17,564 nt of DNA from an uncultured Spirochaetales bacterium (GCA_949292445.1 CASEZU010000012.1:1-17564); one strand, 5' to 3'. Positions 7,422-14,645 are shown, numbered from the stretch's first letter. Translations and numbers: made by a program. The notes: generated by a model from the letters alone, not told the origin.

Positions 7422-8090
7422 ATGCGGAAATCTTTGACACAGCAGGTCGTTGACAAACTTGCAGATGACATCAGCAGCGGCAGTCTTAATCCCGGCGACA
7501 GAATTCCCAATGAATTTGAGCTTGCAAAGGAGATGAACGTAAGCCGTAGCACGATAAGGGAGGCCATCAAGCTGCTTGTCAGCAGGGGAGTCCTTGAGAT
7601 CAGGAGAGGTGACGGGACATATGTGTGCCAGCATATAGGCGTCAAGGATCCGCTGGGATTCCAGTTCCTGTCGGACAAGAAGAAGCTGGCCCTCGATCTC
7701 TGCGACCTCCGTCTCGTCATTGAGCCCTGGATTGTCCGTCTCGCAGCCCAGCGGGCCACAGCTGAGCAGATAGAGGAGATGGAAAGGCTGCAGGCTGAAG
7801 TGGAGAAGAAGATCTCCGCCGGCGTCAACCATGCTGAGCCCGACCTTGCCCTTCATGTCTGCTGGGCAAAGTGCACCGGAAACTCCGTCGTTCCCAAACT
7901 CATGCCGATACTCATGGAGGCGATCCCGCTTTTCATTGATGTCACAAAACGTAGCCTTCTTGAGCCTACCATCGATACGCACAGGGCCATCATACAGGCC
8001 ATAAAGGAGCGGGATCCTGATAAAGCCGCAGAGGCAATGCAGCGCCATATCACCTTCAACAGGAAGTCAATTCAGGCCACTGATTTCTGA
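7422..8090 (+). CDS. FadR-subfamily GntR transcriptional regulator
   Basis: This is a 222-residue GntR regulator with an N-terminal winged helix (residues 5-70: TQQVVDKLADDISSG, LNPGDRIPNEFELAKEMNVSRSTIREAIKLLVSRG, GDGTYV) and a C-terminal all-helical FCD ligand domain (about 90-215). FCD domains usually bind a metal and an organic acid. The expected ligands are visible as D141 and H145 (DLALH), H187 (THRAII) and H209 (MQRHI). The ligand is therefore probably the carboxylate substrate or an intermediate of the pathway encoded directly downstream. A gap of 110 bases separates it from the dehydratase, with a promoter candidate there, so it may repress both itself and the four-gene operon. The start was set at ATG 7422 because of the GAGG at 7413. 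Confidence 0.93.
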   Translation: MRKSLTQQVVDKLADDISSGSLNPGDRIPNEFELAKEMNVSRSTIREAIKLLVSRGVLEIRRGDGTYVCQHIGVKDPLGFQFLSDKKKLALDLCDLRLVIEPWIVRLAAQRATAEQIEEMERLQAEVEKKISAGVNHAEPDLALHVCWAKCTGNSVVPKLMPILMEAIPLFIDVTKRSLLEPTIDTHRAIIQAIKERDPDKAAEAMQRHITFNRKSIQATDF

Positions 8091-8117
8091 TTTTTGCAAA
8101 AACTGAGAAAAAAAGGA

Positions 8118-8145
8118 TTGCAGTAATCATTTCTTATGTTATCAT
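8118..8145 (+). promoter_or_regulatory. Candidate promoter of the dehydratase operon
   Basis: TTGCAG (8118-8123) and TATCAT (8140-8145) are 16 bases apart, 56 bases before the dehydratase ATG. Between the -10 and the gene lies an inverted/direct repeat cluster (8156-8182). Confidence 0.4.
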
Positions 8146-8155
8146 CTCAATGTTA

Positions 8156-8182
8156 GACATCGGACGTTTGATGTTTGATGTC
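8156..8182 (+). repeat. GACATC / GATGTC repeat cluster in the operon leader
   Basis: GACATC (8156-8161) is followed by two tandem GTTTGAT units (8167-8180), and the last runs into GATGTC (8177-8182), the reverse complement of the first element. It lies just after the candidate promoter, where a repressor site would be. Function is unproven. Confidence 0.35.
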
Positions 8183-8200
8183 AGATATTGAGGAGCTGAC

Positions 8201-9931
8201 ATGGAAATCAAAGATCTTAATAGTGAGAAGGTGAGGAAGCTCGCACCGGAGATGGATCCGCTCCGCCTCGGCATGGGCTGGAAGACATCGGATCTGGATA
8301 AGCCGAAAATCCTTATTGAGAGCACATTCGGCGACAGCCACCCCGGTTCAAGCGGACTCCTTCCTCTTGTGAACAGGGCTGCTGAGGGAGTAGCAGAGGC
8401 TGGAGGAAAGGCCGCACGCTATTTCGTCACTGATATCTGTGATGGCCAGGCCCAGGGGCATGACGGTATCAATTACTCCCTTGCAAGCCGCGATATGATC
8501 GCGAACATGGTGGAGATACACAATAATGCGACTCCGTTCGATGCAGGTGTTTTCATCGCCAGCTGCGACAAGGGTCTTCCCGGCCTTCTGATGGGAATTG
8601 GCCGCACGAACCTTCCGTCTGTCGTTGTCACAGGCGGCGTCATGCAGGCAGGTCCTGACCTTCTTACTCTTGAGATGATCGGTGCATACAACGCGAAGTG
8701 CGCAAGGGGCGAGATCACCGAAGAGGAGTTCAGCTACTACAAGCACAACGCCTGCCCCTCATGCGGAGCCTGCTCATTCATGGGCACAGCTTGCACCATG
8801 CAGGTCATGAGCGAGGCGCTCGGACTCGCGCTCCCAGGAACAGCGCTTCTCCCTGCTGTCTGTCCGGAGCTCCCGGATGCTGCGGAGAGGGCGGGAAAAG
8901 CTGCCATGAACCTTGCTTTATCCGGCCTCACTGCCCGCGATATCGTGACAAAGAAGAGCTTCGAGAATGCGATCATCATCCATGCAGCGATCTCAGGATC
9001 GACAAATGCCATCCTTCATCTTCCCGCCATTGCCCATGAGTTCGGAATCGATATCGATGCGGAGACATTCGAGAAGATACACCGTGATGCGCACTACATC
9101 CTGAATGTGCGCCCTGCTGGATTCTGGCCTGCTGAATATGTCTTCTACGCAGGCGGTGTCCCTGCAATCATGGAGGAGGTCAAGCATCTGCTTCACCTCG
9201 ATGTCATGACTGTTACCGGCAAGACACTCGGAGAGAACCTTGAGGATATAAAGAAGAGCGATTACTACAAGATCTGCGAGGAATACAGGAAAGCCAAGGG
9301 CGTGAAGAAGGAGGATATCCTCAAGCCTTATGACAGCCCGATCGGCAGCCATGGAACGATTGCGATACTTAAAGGAAACCTTGCCCCCGATGGAGCTGTC
9401 GTCAAGCATTCAGCCGTGCCGAAGGAGATGTTCCATGCAGTACTGAAGGCCCGCCCGTTCGACTGTGAGGAGGATGCGATTGCCTCAGTCCTTTCCCATA
9501 AGATCAAGCCCGGCGATGCCGTGATCGTGCGCTATGAAGGACCCAAAGGCTCCGGAATGCCAGAGCTTTTCTACACAACAGAGGCGATCTCATCAGATCC
9601 GGAGCTCGGCAAGAGCATCGCGCTCATCACGGACGGACGTTTCTCCGGCGCATCAAAGGGACCGTCAATCGGACATGTATCGCCTGAAGCTGCAGAGGGC
9701 GGACCTATTGCAGTCGTCGAGGAGGATGATCTCATCGAGATCGACATAGACGGAAGGACGCTCCGCATTGTCGGCGTGAAGGGCAAGGAACTTCCTGCTG
9801 AAGAGGTTGAGAAGATCATCAGCGAGAGACTCTCACGCTGGGTGCCGAAAGAGCCAAAGTACAAGAGCGGAGTGCTCCGCATCTATTCAGAACACGCCAC
9901 AAGCCCGATGAAGGGCGGATACATGAAATAA
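8201..9931 (+). CDS. IlvD/Edd-family Fe-S dehydratase, probably acting on a sugar acid
   Basis: Members of this family remove water from 2,3-dihydroxy acids or aldonic acids to give 2-keto-3-deoxy acids. Visible signatures in 576 residues are CDGQAQGHDG at 80-89, the Fe-S/metal motif SCDKGLPG at 121-128 (C122, and K124 as the expected carbamylated lysine), CPSCGACSFMGTACTM at 185-200 (C191 as expected cluster ligand), EALGLALPG at 205-213, and LITDGRFSG at 475-483 (S482 as catalytic base). At HPGSSG (47-52) it has Gly where 2Fe-2S sugar-acid dehydratases have a cluster cysteine. That matches the oxygen-sensitive E. coli IlvD pattern (VPGH). AGGAG lies 5 bases before the ATG. No branched-chain amino acid genes are near; the neighbours are a GntR regulator, a dehydrogenase, an isomerase and a GntP permease. 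Catabolism of a sugar acid is more likely than isoleucine/valine synthesis, though true IlvD cannot be excluded. Confidence 0.9.
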   Translation: MEIKDLNSEKVRKLAPEMDPLRLGMGWKTSDLDKPKILIESTFGDSHPGSSGLLPLVNRAAEGVAEAGGKAARYFVTDICDGQAQGHDGINYSLASRDMIANMVEIHNNATPFDAGVFIASCDKGLPGLLMGIGRTNLPSVVVTGGVMQAGPDLLTLEMIGAYNAKCARGEITEEEFSYYKHNACPSCGACSFMGTACTMQVMSEALGLALPGTALLPAVCPELPDAAERAGKAAMNLALSGLTARDIVTKKSFENAIIIHAAISGSTNAILHLPAIAHEFGIDIDAETFEKIHRDAHYILNVRPAGFWPAEYVFYAGGVPAIMEEVKHLLHLDVMTVTGKTLGENLEDIKKSDYYKICEEYRKAKGVKKEDILKPYDSPIGSHGTIAILKGNLAPDGAVVKHSAVPKEMFHAVLKARPFDCEEDAIASVLSHKIKPGDAVIVRYEGPKGSGMPELFYTTEAISSDPELGKSIALITDGRFSGASKGPSIGHVSPEAAEGGPIAVVEEDDLIEIDIDGRTLRIVGVKGKELPAEEVEKIISERLSRWVPKEPKYKSGVLRIYSEHATSPMKGGYMK

Positions 9932-9941
9932 GGAGGGATCT

Positions 9942-11024
9942 ATGGAGAGAATCAGAACCGGTATTGTCGGCTGCGGAAAAGTCGGTGACTTCCATGCGCT
10001 TGCATATTCCTCTCTTCCTGAGAGCGATTTCAGAGCTGTATGTGATTCAGACAGGAACCGTGCAGAAGCCTTCGCCGCGAAGTATGGTGTCAAGGCATAT
10101 ACGGATGTGAGGGAGATGTGCGAGAAGGAAGGTCTCGGCTGCGTCAGCATCTGCACTCCGCATCCCATCCATGCCGCTCCTGCAGTGGCTGCGGCCGAGT
10201 GCGGCTGCAATGTGCTCGTCGAGAAGCCTCTCGCTTCCTGCCTCGCTGACTGCGATGCGATCCTCAGGGCAGGAGAGGAGAGCCATGTGCAGATCGGCAC
10301 GATGGTCCAGAGGAGGTTCTACCGCCCGTGCCAGCGCATCAGGAAGGCGATTGATGACGGGAAGATCGGCACACCTGTAATCGGAACAGTGCAGATGTTC
10401 GGCTGGAGGGACAAGGCTTACTACGATTCGGATCCGTGGCGCGGAACCTGGAAGGGCGAGGGCGGCGGAGTCCTAGTGAACCAGGCACCGCACCAGCTTG
10501 ATCTCCTTCTCTGGTATATGGGAGAGGCTGAGGAGGTCTATGGTCTCTGGAAGAATCTCAATCATCCGTATATCGAGGTTGAGGACACAGCTGTGGCTGT
10601 AGTCAAGTTCAAGAGCGGAGCTATCGGAAACATCATTGTCAGCAACAGCCAGAATCCTGCCCTTTTCGGCAAGGTCCATGTGTTCGGATCAAACGGTGCA
10701 TCAATCGGCGTCCAGACAGATGGAGGCGCAATGTTCATTGCCGGCATGTCTGGAATAGCAGAGCCCCCTGTGAACGATCTCTGGACTGTTGAAGGCGAGG
10801 CGGAGATGCTCGAGACGTGGAAGAAGGAGGACAGTGATTTCTTCAACAGCGTCGACTCGACGCATCACTATCATGTCGTGCAGATCGAGGATTTCCTGCA
10901 GGCGCTTCAGGAGAAGAGACGTCCTCTCGTGGATGGTTACGACGGAAGAAGGACTGTGGAGCTTATCGAGGCGATCTACCGTTCGACAGAGTCCGGAGAG
11001 CCGGTGAAGCTCCCGCTTAAGTGA
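9942..11024 (+). CDS. Gfo/Idh/MocA-family NAD(P)-dependent oxidoreductase
   Basis: This is a dehydrogenase of 360 residues with an N-terminal Rossmann fold (GIVGCGKVGDFHA at 7-19, VSICTPHPIHA at 68-78) and the family motif VEKPLA at 93-98, whose lysine is the usual catalytic residue. The C-terminal alpha/beta domain holds GGGVLVNQAPHQLDLLLWYMG at 174-194, with the conserved His184 and Asp187. The NQ-x-x-H-x-x-DLL-W form resembles the UDP-sugar and levoglucosan dehydrogenase branches of the family. Substrates in this family are sugars, sugar acids or inositols, oxidised at a ring or chain hydroxyl. AGGAGG (9931-9936) lies 5 bases before the ATG and overlaps the dehydratase stop. It is probably co-transcribed with the dehydratase before it and the isomerase after it. 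The exact substrate is not deducible. Confidence 0.93.
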   Translation: MERIRTGIVGCGKVGDFHALAYSSLPESDFRAVCDSDRNRAEAFAAKYGVKAYTDVREMCEKEGLGCVSICTPHPIHAAPAVAAAECGCNVLVEKPLASCLADCDAILRAGEESHVQIGTMVQRRFYRPCQRIRKAIDDGKIGTPVIGTVQMFGWRDKAYYDSDPWRGTWKGEGGGVLVNQAPHQLDLLLWYMGEAEEVYGLWKNLNHPYIEVEDTAVAVVKFKSGAIGNIIVSNSQNPALFGKVHVFGSNGASIGVQTDGGAMFIAGMSGIAEPPVNDLWTVEGEAEMLETWKKEDSDFFNSVDSTHHYHVVQIEDFLQALQEKRRPLVDGYDGRRTVELIEAIYRSTESGEPVKLPLK

Positions 11025-11032
11025 GGCTTGGT

Positions 11033-11905
11033 ATGAAGATTTCATATAACGAGGCATGTGCAAAGGACTGTTCAACGCTGGAGGAGGATCTCCAGCTGAC
11101 TGAGAAGGCAGGATTTGACTATATCGAGATACGCATCGATATGCTCAGGAAGTACCTGCTCACCCATACTCTCGATGATCTCAAGGCCTTCTTCGAGAAG
11201 AGCAGGATCAGACCGCATGCATTCAATGCCATCTATATCTATCCTGAGTTCCTTTCTGATCATGATGATCCCGTGCGCCGTGATGCACTGCTTGATGAGT
11301 TCATTCTCGCTTGTGTGACAGGCAAAGCCATCGGTTCTGAGTACATCATCGTCGTTCCTCCTCTCCAGAGGGATCCGAAGGGCGGCCCGTATGTCGGTGA
11401 GTGGGAGGATACGAAGAGGGAGTGCATCAGGATTCTCCGCGACCTCTCTGATTATGCAAGGCCATACGGCATGAAGCTCTGCTTTGAGCTTGTCGGTTTC
11501 GAGCGCTCAAGCGTGAGGAGCATCGAGCGCGTCGATGAGATTGTCAGGGCTGTCGACAGGGACAATGTCGGTTTTGTCTTTGATTCATACAACATCTATC
11601 TCAATGGCGGCCTCAATGATTTCTCCGCACTGAAGAAAGTGCAGAGCGAGAAGATCTTCGCTGTTCATCTGATGAGCGGAGATGACGTTCCTGCCTCAGA
11701 AAGGGGACAGGACAAGAGATGCTTCTGCGGAGAGGGTGTTGTCGATACCGGTTCATTCCTGAAGACGCTCAGGGAAATCGGGTATGACGGAATGGTCTCA
11801 GTAGAGACATTCAGGCCTGAATACTGGGCCAAGTCACCTGAATGGGTCATCTCGAAGGCCTATGAGACTACAGCTGAGGCTGTGAGGAAGAGCGAAGCTC
11901 TCTGA
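11033..11905 (+). CDS. IolI-like TIM-barrel sugar/inosose isomerase or epimerase
   Basis: This is an AP-endonuclease-2 (xylose isomerase-like) TIM-barrel protein of 290 residues. The metal-binding residues expected for the fold are visible: E152 (CFELVGF), D184 (FVFDSYNI), H212 (VHLMSGDD) and E258 (SVETFRPEYW). From memory, its start (MKISYNEA, GFDYIEIR, HTLDDL) and its end (VSVETFRPEYW) match B. subtilis IolI (MKLCFNEA, GYDYIEIR, HSLDDL, VSVELFRPEYY) strikingly. IolI isomerises 2-keto-myo-inositol to 1-keto-D-chiro-inositol, so a role in moving a keto group made by the adjacent dehydrogenase is likely. The open frame extends to a GTG at 11021 overlapping the previous stop, but ATG 11033 has TGAGG 6 bases upstream and fits the family start. 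No other iol genes are visible, so the name iolI is not applied. Confidence 0.88.
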   Translation: MKISYNEACAKDCSTLEEDLQLTEKAGFDYIEIRIDMLRKYLLTHTLDDLKAFFEKSRIRPHAFNAIYIYPEFLSDHDDPVRRDALLDEFILACVTGKAIGSEYIIVVPPLQRDPKGGPYVGEWEDTKRECIRILRDLSDYARPYGMKLCFELVGFERSSVRSIERVDEIVRAVDRDNVGFVFDSYNIYLNGGLNDFSALKKVQSEKIFAVHLMSGDDVPASERGQDKRCFCGEGVVDTGSFLKTLREIGYDGMVSVETFRPEYWAKSPEWVISKAYETTAEAVRKSEAL

Positions 11906-11958
11906 TTGAAAGTGAAAACTTCCCCGGGAATGGGGAGTGGTGTTATGTGCATTGCACA

Positions 11959-11964
11959 AGGAGG
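11959..11964 (+). promoter_or_regulatory. Ribosome site deciding the permease start
   Basis: AGGAGG lies 5 bases before ATG 11970. The open frame runs back to 11937, but the upstream 11 codons include this site and do not look like a permease N-terminus. Confidence 0.8.
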
Positions 11965-11969
11965 GAATA

Positions 11970-13403
11970 ATGACGCCAGTCGCATTTGTGATAATGCTTG
12001 TTATTGCAATAGCATTATTGACGATTATGACGCTGAAGCTGAAGATCCACCCCGTAATGGCGCTGTTCATTACAGCTACATTCTGTGGTCTGGCTTCCGG
12101 AAAGGGAATTGTAGGTACGTTCAGTACCATCACATCCTACTTTGGTTCTACGCTTGGCAGTATCGGAATCATGATCATCTTCGGCGCTATGATCGCCGCT
12201 GGTATCGCTGATACAGGTGCTGCTACGAGCATGGTCAACTTCTTCATCAAGCTGTTCAAAGGCAAGCATCTTGAGCTCGCTCCGTCACTGACAGGATTCA
12301 TCATGAGTATCCCTGTCTTCGGCGATATCGCGATCATTCTCAATGCTCCTATCTCAGCCATTCTCGCCAAGAGGAAGAACATGAGCATGACACAGGTCGC
12401 ACCGTTCGTTAACCTTGGTCTCACGCTCACACACGGCCTTGTTCCGCCTACACCCGGAATCCTCGCGGTATCAGTGCTCCTCGGTGCTGATGTCGGAACT
12501 GTCATCCTCTGGGGTCTTGTATGTTCAGTGATTTCTTTCGCAGTCTGCTATTTTGCTCTCAGGCCGCTTTACTCAAAGTGCGAGTACATCGAGCCGCTTG
12601 CTTCCTATACAGAGGGAATCGAGCCTGCTGCTGAGAACTGCTCTGTGGAGGAGCTCTACATCAAGGAAACAGAGACACCCGGCGCATTCTCATCATTCCT
12701 CCCGCTTCTTCTCCCTGCAATCCTCATTGCTGTGGGATCCATCGGAAAACTTCTGACAGAAGCCGGTACTCCTATCTATAACTTCTTCGACATCATCGGC
12801 AACACTGTTCTTGCCCTCTTCCTTGGCATCATCGCTATCGGCGTACTTGTCTTCAAGCGCCGCGACAAGGTCATCGCAAAGGCAAATGCTGACGGTGACG
12901 GATGCAAACTTGACAAGAACAGCAGCTGGTTCGAGATTGTCATGAACAACTGGGTAGGCAGAGCTCTCATCATCTCCATCAGTGCTCTCATCATCACTGC
13001 TATGGGCGGCGCAATGGGTGGAATCCTCCGCGAGAATGAGGCCATCACCACAATCGGAAATTCGATTGCAGCTTCCAACTTCCCCGGAATCCTCGTTCCG
13101 TTCCTCATCGCGGCGATCATGATGACAGTCTGCGGTTCTATGACAACAGCTTCCATGACAGCCGCAGCTCTCATGGTTGACCTCATCCCGCTTCTCGGCC
13201 TTACTCCTGTCGCTGCAGCTCTCGCAATCGGCGCTGGTTCAATGGTCGGCTGGCATGTAAACAATTCCGGTTTCTGGATCTTCACATCCCTCTATGGTTT
13301 CAATACTGTCCAGGGTCTGAAGTATTTCACGACAACAAACGCAATGGGCGGTATCGTGGCTTTCATTGTGCTTGTCGTCCTCACAATCATCGGCGTCTGC
13401 TGA
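11970..13403 (+). CDS. GntP-family gluconate/organic acid:H+ symporter
   Basis: This is an inner-membrane permease of 477 residues with about 12 hydrophobic segments, of the gluconate permease (GntP) family. Members import gluconate and related sugar acids or hydroxy acids with protons. Family signatures are SIPVFGDIAIILNAPI at 113-128, THGLVPPTPGILAVSVLLGADVG at 154-176, GSMTTASMTAAALM at 389-402 and AIGAGSMVGWHVNNSGFW at 419-436. The last matches the GntP AIGAGS..HVNDSGFW motif. The usual PPHPGP is PPTPGI here (T161), a possible specificity difference. It follows the isomerase with a 64-base gap containing a short GC-rich repeat (CCCC/GGGG around 11922-11937), and is probably the last gene of the catabolic operon. 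A GC-rich hairpin follows. The family is clear; the substrate is inferred from neighbours to be the acid consumed by the dehydratase. Confidence 0.92.
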   Translation: MTPVAFVIMLVIAIALLTIMTLKLKIHPVMALFITATFCGLASGKGIVGTFSTITSYFGSTLGSIGIMIIFGAMIAAGIADTGAATSMVNFFIKLFKGKHLELAPSLTGFIMSIPVFGDIAIILNAPISAILAKRKNMSMTQVAPFVNLGLTLTHGLVPPTPGILAVSVLLGADVGTVILWGLVCSVISFAVCYFALRPLYSKCEYIEPLASYTEGIEPAAENCSVEELYIKETETPGAFSSFLPLLLPAILIAVGSIGKLLTEAGTPIYNFFDIIGNTVLALFLGIIAIGVLVFKRRDKVIAKANADGDGCKLDKNSSWFEIVMNNWVGRALIISISALIITAMGGAMGGILRENEAITTIGNSIAASNFPGILVPFLIAAIMMTVCGSMTTASMTAAALMVDLIPLLGLTPVAAALAIGAGSMVGWHVNNSGFWIFTSLYGFNTVQGLKYFTTTNAMGGIVAFIVLVVLTIIGVC

Positions 13404-13410
13404 TGTATCC

Positions 13411-13434
13411 GGCTCCGGGAGCATTCCCGGGGCC
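13411..13434 (+). terminator. GC-rich hairpin after the permease gene
   Basis: GGCTCCGGGA / TCCCGGGGCC forms a 10-bp stem with one G-U pair and a GCAT loop, 7 bases after the permease stop. It is followed by TTGCCTTC, a weak T tract. It ends only 14 bases before the next start codon, so it may be a partial terminator or attenuator. Confidence 0.55.
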
Positions 13435-13448
13435 TTGCCTTCAAGAAC

Positions 13449-14234
13449 ATGATCAGAGTATTTCCCAAAAGCAGAAGAGTAGCATATGGTGCGGGCATAC
13501 CGCTTGCGCTTGTTGCTTTCGCAGTCTCCTATCTTGTCCTCGGACATTTTGTGGATGGTGTTCCAAGCAGGGTGCTGTCTGCAGCCCTTATAGCGGTTGT
13601 GGCATTCAGCCTTGTGCTGATGGCGGCCCGTGTGATAGCGGCCTCGGAATATCAGCGTCTGCTGCTTCCTCTCTATGAGAATCTTGATCCTGAGGCCATG
13701 CTCACAGCTATTGGGCAGATTCAGAAAGACAAGCTCTCAGCAGGGGAGAGGATCATGTTCTCCGTACACAAGGCCAATGGCCTTCTTTATCTCGGCAGAT
13801 TCGATGAGGCTGAAGCTGTTCTCAGCTCGGTTACGCCGGACGAGAGGGATCTGAACAACAGATACCTTGTCGAAGGCGGCCTTGCCTCCATCCATCTTTT
13901 CTCCGGGGATGCCAAAGGTGTCAGGGAGAGCATGAAGAGGCTCAGCGCGATAACCGGAGCCCAGAAATGCAGCAAGGAGCTCTCGCTCAGGACGAGAAGG
14001 GTCATCGGCTACCTGCAGCTCTGCCTTGCCATCAGGATGGGCAGCAATGTTGACATCGAGCCGCTGATGAAGGATTTTGAATCGACGCGCGTTCCTACGC
14101 ACAAACTTGATGCCGCTTATTATCTTGTGCTCTATTCAAGACGCCATAAGGATGTGAAAGCGGACGAATACATCGCATACATCAGGGAGAAGGGGAGTAA
14201 GACTGTCTATCCTTCGCTGATAGCGGATGTATGA
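13449..14234 (+). CDS. Membrane-anchored TPR-like protein of unknown function
   Basis: I do not recognise this 261-residue protein. Two hydrophobic segments (about 12-34 and 41-64) form an N-terminal membrane hairpin; the remaining 195 residues are helical and probably cytoplasmic, since basic residues (KSRR) precede the first helix. Residues 103-127 (KANGLLYLGRFDEAEAVLSSV) have the spacing of a tetratricopeptide repeat. Residues 141-166 (VEGGLASIHLFSGDAKGVRESMKRL) and 185-212 look like degenerate repeats. TPR domains usually bind other proteins. It lies 45 bases after the permease but behind a hairpin and with no recognisable ribosome site, so whether it belongs to the catabolic operon is open. 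Coding quality is supported by codon use like its neighbours and a long clean frame. Confidence 0.75.
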   Translation: MIRVFPKSRRVAYGAGIPLALVAFAVSYLVLGHFVDGVPSRVLSAALIAVVAFSLVLMAARVIAASEYQRLLLPLYENLDPEAMLTAIGQIQKDKLSAGERIMFSVHKANGLLYLGRFDEAEAVLSSVTPDERDLNNRYLVEGGLASIHLFSGDAKGVRESMKRLSAITGAQKCSKELSLRTRRVIGYLQLCLAIRMGSNVDIEPLMKDFESTRVPTHKLDAAYYLVLYSRRHKDVKADEYIAYIREKGSKTVYPSLIADV

Positions 14235-14258
14235 TGGAGAAATCTTTTTTCTTCCCTT

Positions 14259-14444
14259 CTATTCCAGAAGCGTGGTGCTAGGAGATTTAGCCTGCCTGAA
14301 AATCAGAATTCCCTTGGCAGAGGGCATGACAGAAAACGAGACCAGTTCAAAACCTTCCATTTCCATCAGGTTGTCAGCATTCTCGATGGTTGCGGCCATT
14401 TCTTTTGCTCGGTGAGAATAGTTCACAACAACTGTTTTATACAT
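14259..14444 (-). CDS. Small DUF4177-like protein
   Basis: This is a 61-residue protein convergent with the TPR-like gene, 24 bases from its stop. It starts MYKTVVVNY, then a helix-like stretch (AKEMAATIENADNLMEMEG), then GFELVSFSVMPSAKGILIFRQ. The order of beta strand, helix, GfELVS and a final LIF.r strand resembles DUF4177 proteins, whose hallmark is GWELVS. Function of that family is unknown. A very strong ribosome site (AGGAGG, 14452-14457) lies 7 bases before the ATG, which argues that this is a real gene. A TATAAT at 14523-14528 on the same strand could be its -10, giving a leader of about 70 bases that includes the hairpin at 14478-14503; no good -35 was found. The family link is inference. 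Confidence 0.7.
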   Translation of the reverse strand: MYKTVVVNYSHRAKEMAATIENADNLMEMEGFELVSFSVMPSAKGILIFRQAKSPSTTLLE

Positions 14445-14451
14445 CCTGCTG

Positions 14452-14457
14452 CCTCCT
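14452..14457 (-). promoter_or_regulatory. Strong ribosome site of the small DUF4177-like gene
   Basis: AGGAGG on the minus strand, 7 bases before the ATG at 14444. It is the main evidence that the short frame is expressed. Confidence 0.75.
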
Positions 14458-14477
14458 CATATCAAATCATCGTCCGC

Positions 14478-14503
14478 GGTCAAGATTCTTCAAAGATCTG
14501 ACC
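14478..14503. repeat. Bulged hairpin in the small gene's leader
   Basis: GGTCA-GAT-CTT pairs with AAGATCTGACC across a short loop, about 11 pairs with two single-base bulges. It is not followed by a T run on either strand, so it is not an obvious terminator. It may be a leader structure or a regulator site. The rest of 14445-14610 holds no gene that I can see. Confidence 0.4.
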
Positions 14504-14610
14504 GATACACTAACACATCATAATTATATCCTTGATGCTTGTCCGCTTTCTATCATGAGCATGTTAATCCTGTATGAAATCCTAGTTACATGAGAAGTTG
14601 GAATCATTAC

Positions 14611-14645
14611 AAAAATTGCCCACACCAGAAAAAAACCGTGGGCAA
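14611..14645 (-). terminator. Intrinsic terminator of the DUF212-methyltransferase-DUF362 operon
   Basis: On the minus strand TTGCCCAC / GTGGGCAA forms a perfect 8-bp stem around a T-rich 14-base loop and is followed directly by TTTTTG. It lies about 65 bases past the DUF362 stop. A second small repeat (AAATGC / GCATTT, 14656-14675) lies between the two. Confidence 0.75.

Noticed and set aside
7398..8048. A 216-codon minus-strand open frame
   Set aside because: It is antisense to the GntR regulator, which has clear winged-helix and FCD motifs.
8091..8102. TTTTTGCAAAAA palindrome after gntR as a terminator
   Set aside because: It has almost no GC pairs, no loop and no following T run; it would not form a stable hairpin.
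8201..9931. Simple assignment as biosynthetic IlvD
   Set aside because: The cluster motif fits, but no branched-chain synthesis genes are near and all neighbours suggest catabolism; kept as an alternative only.
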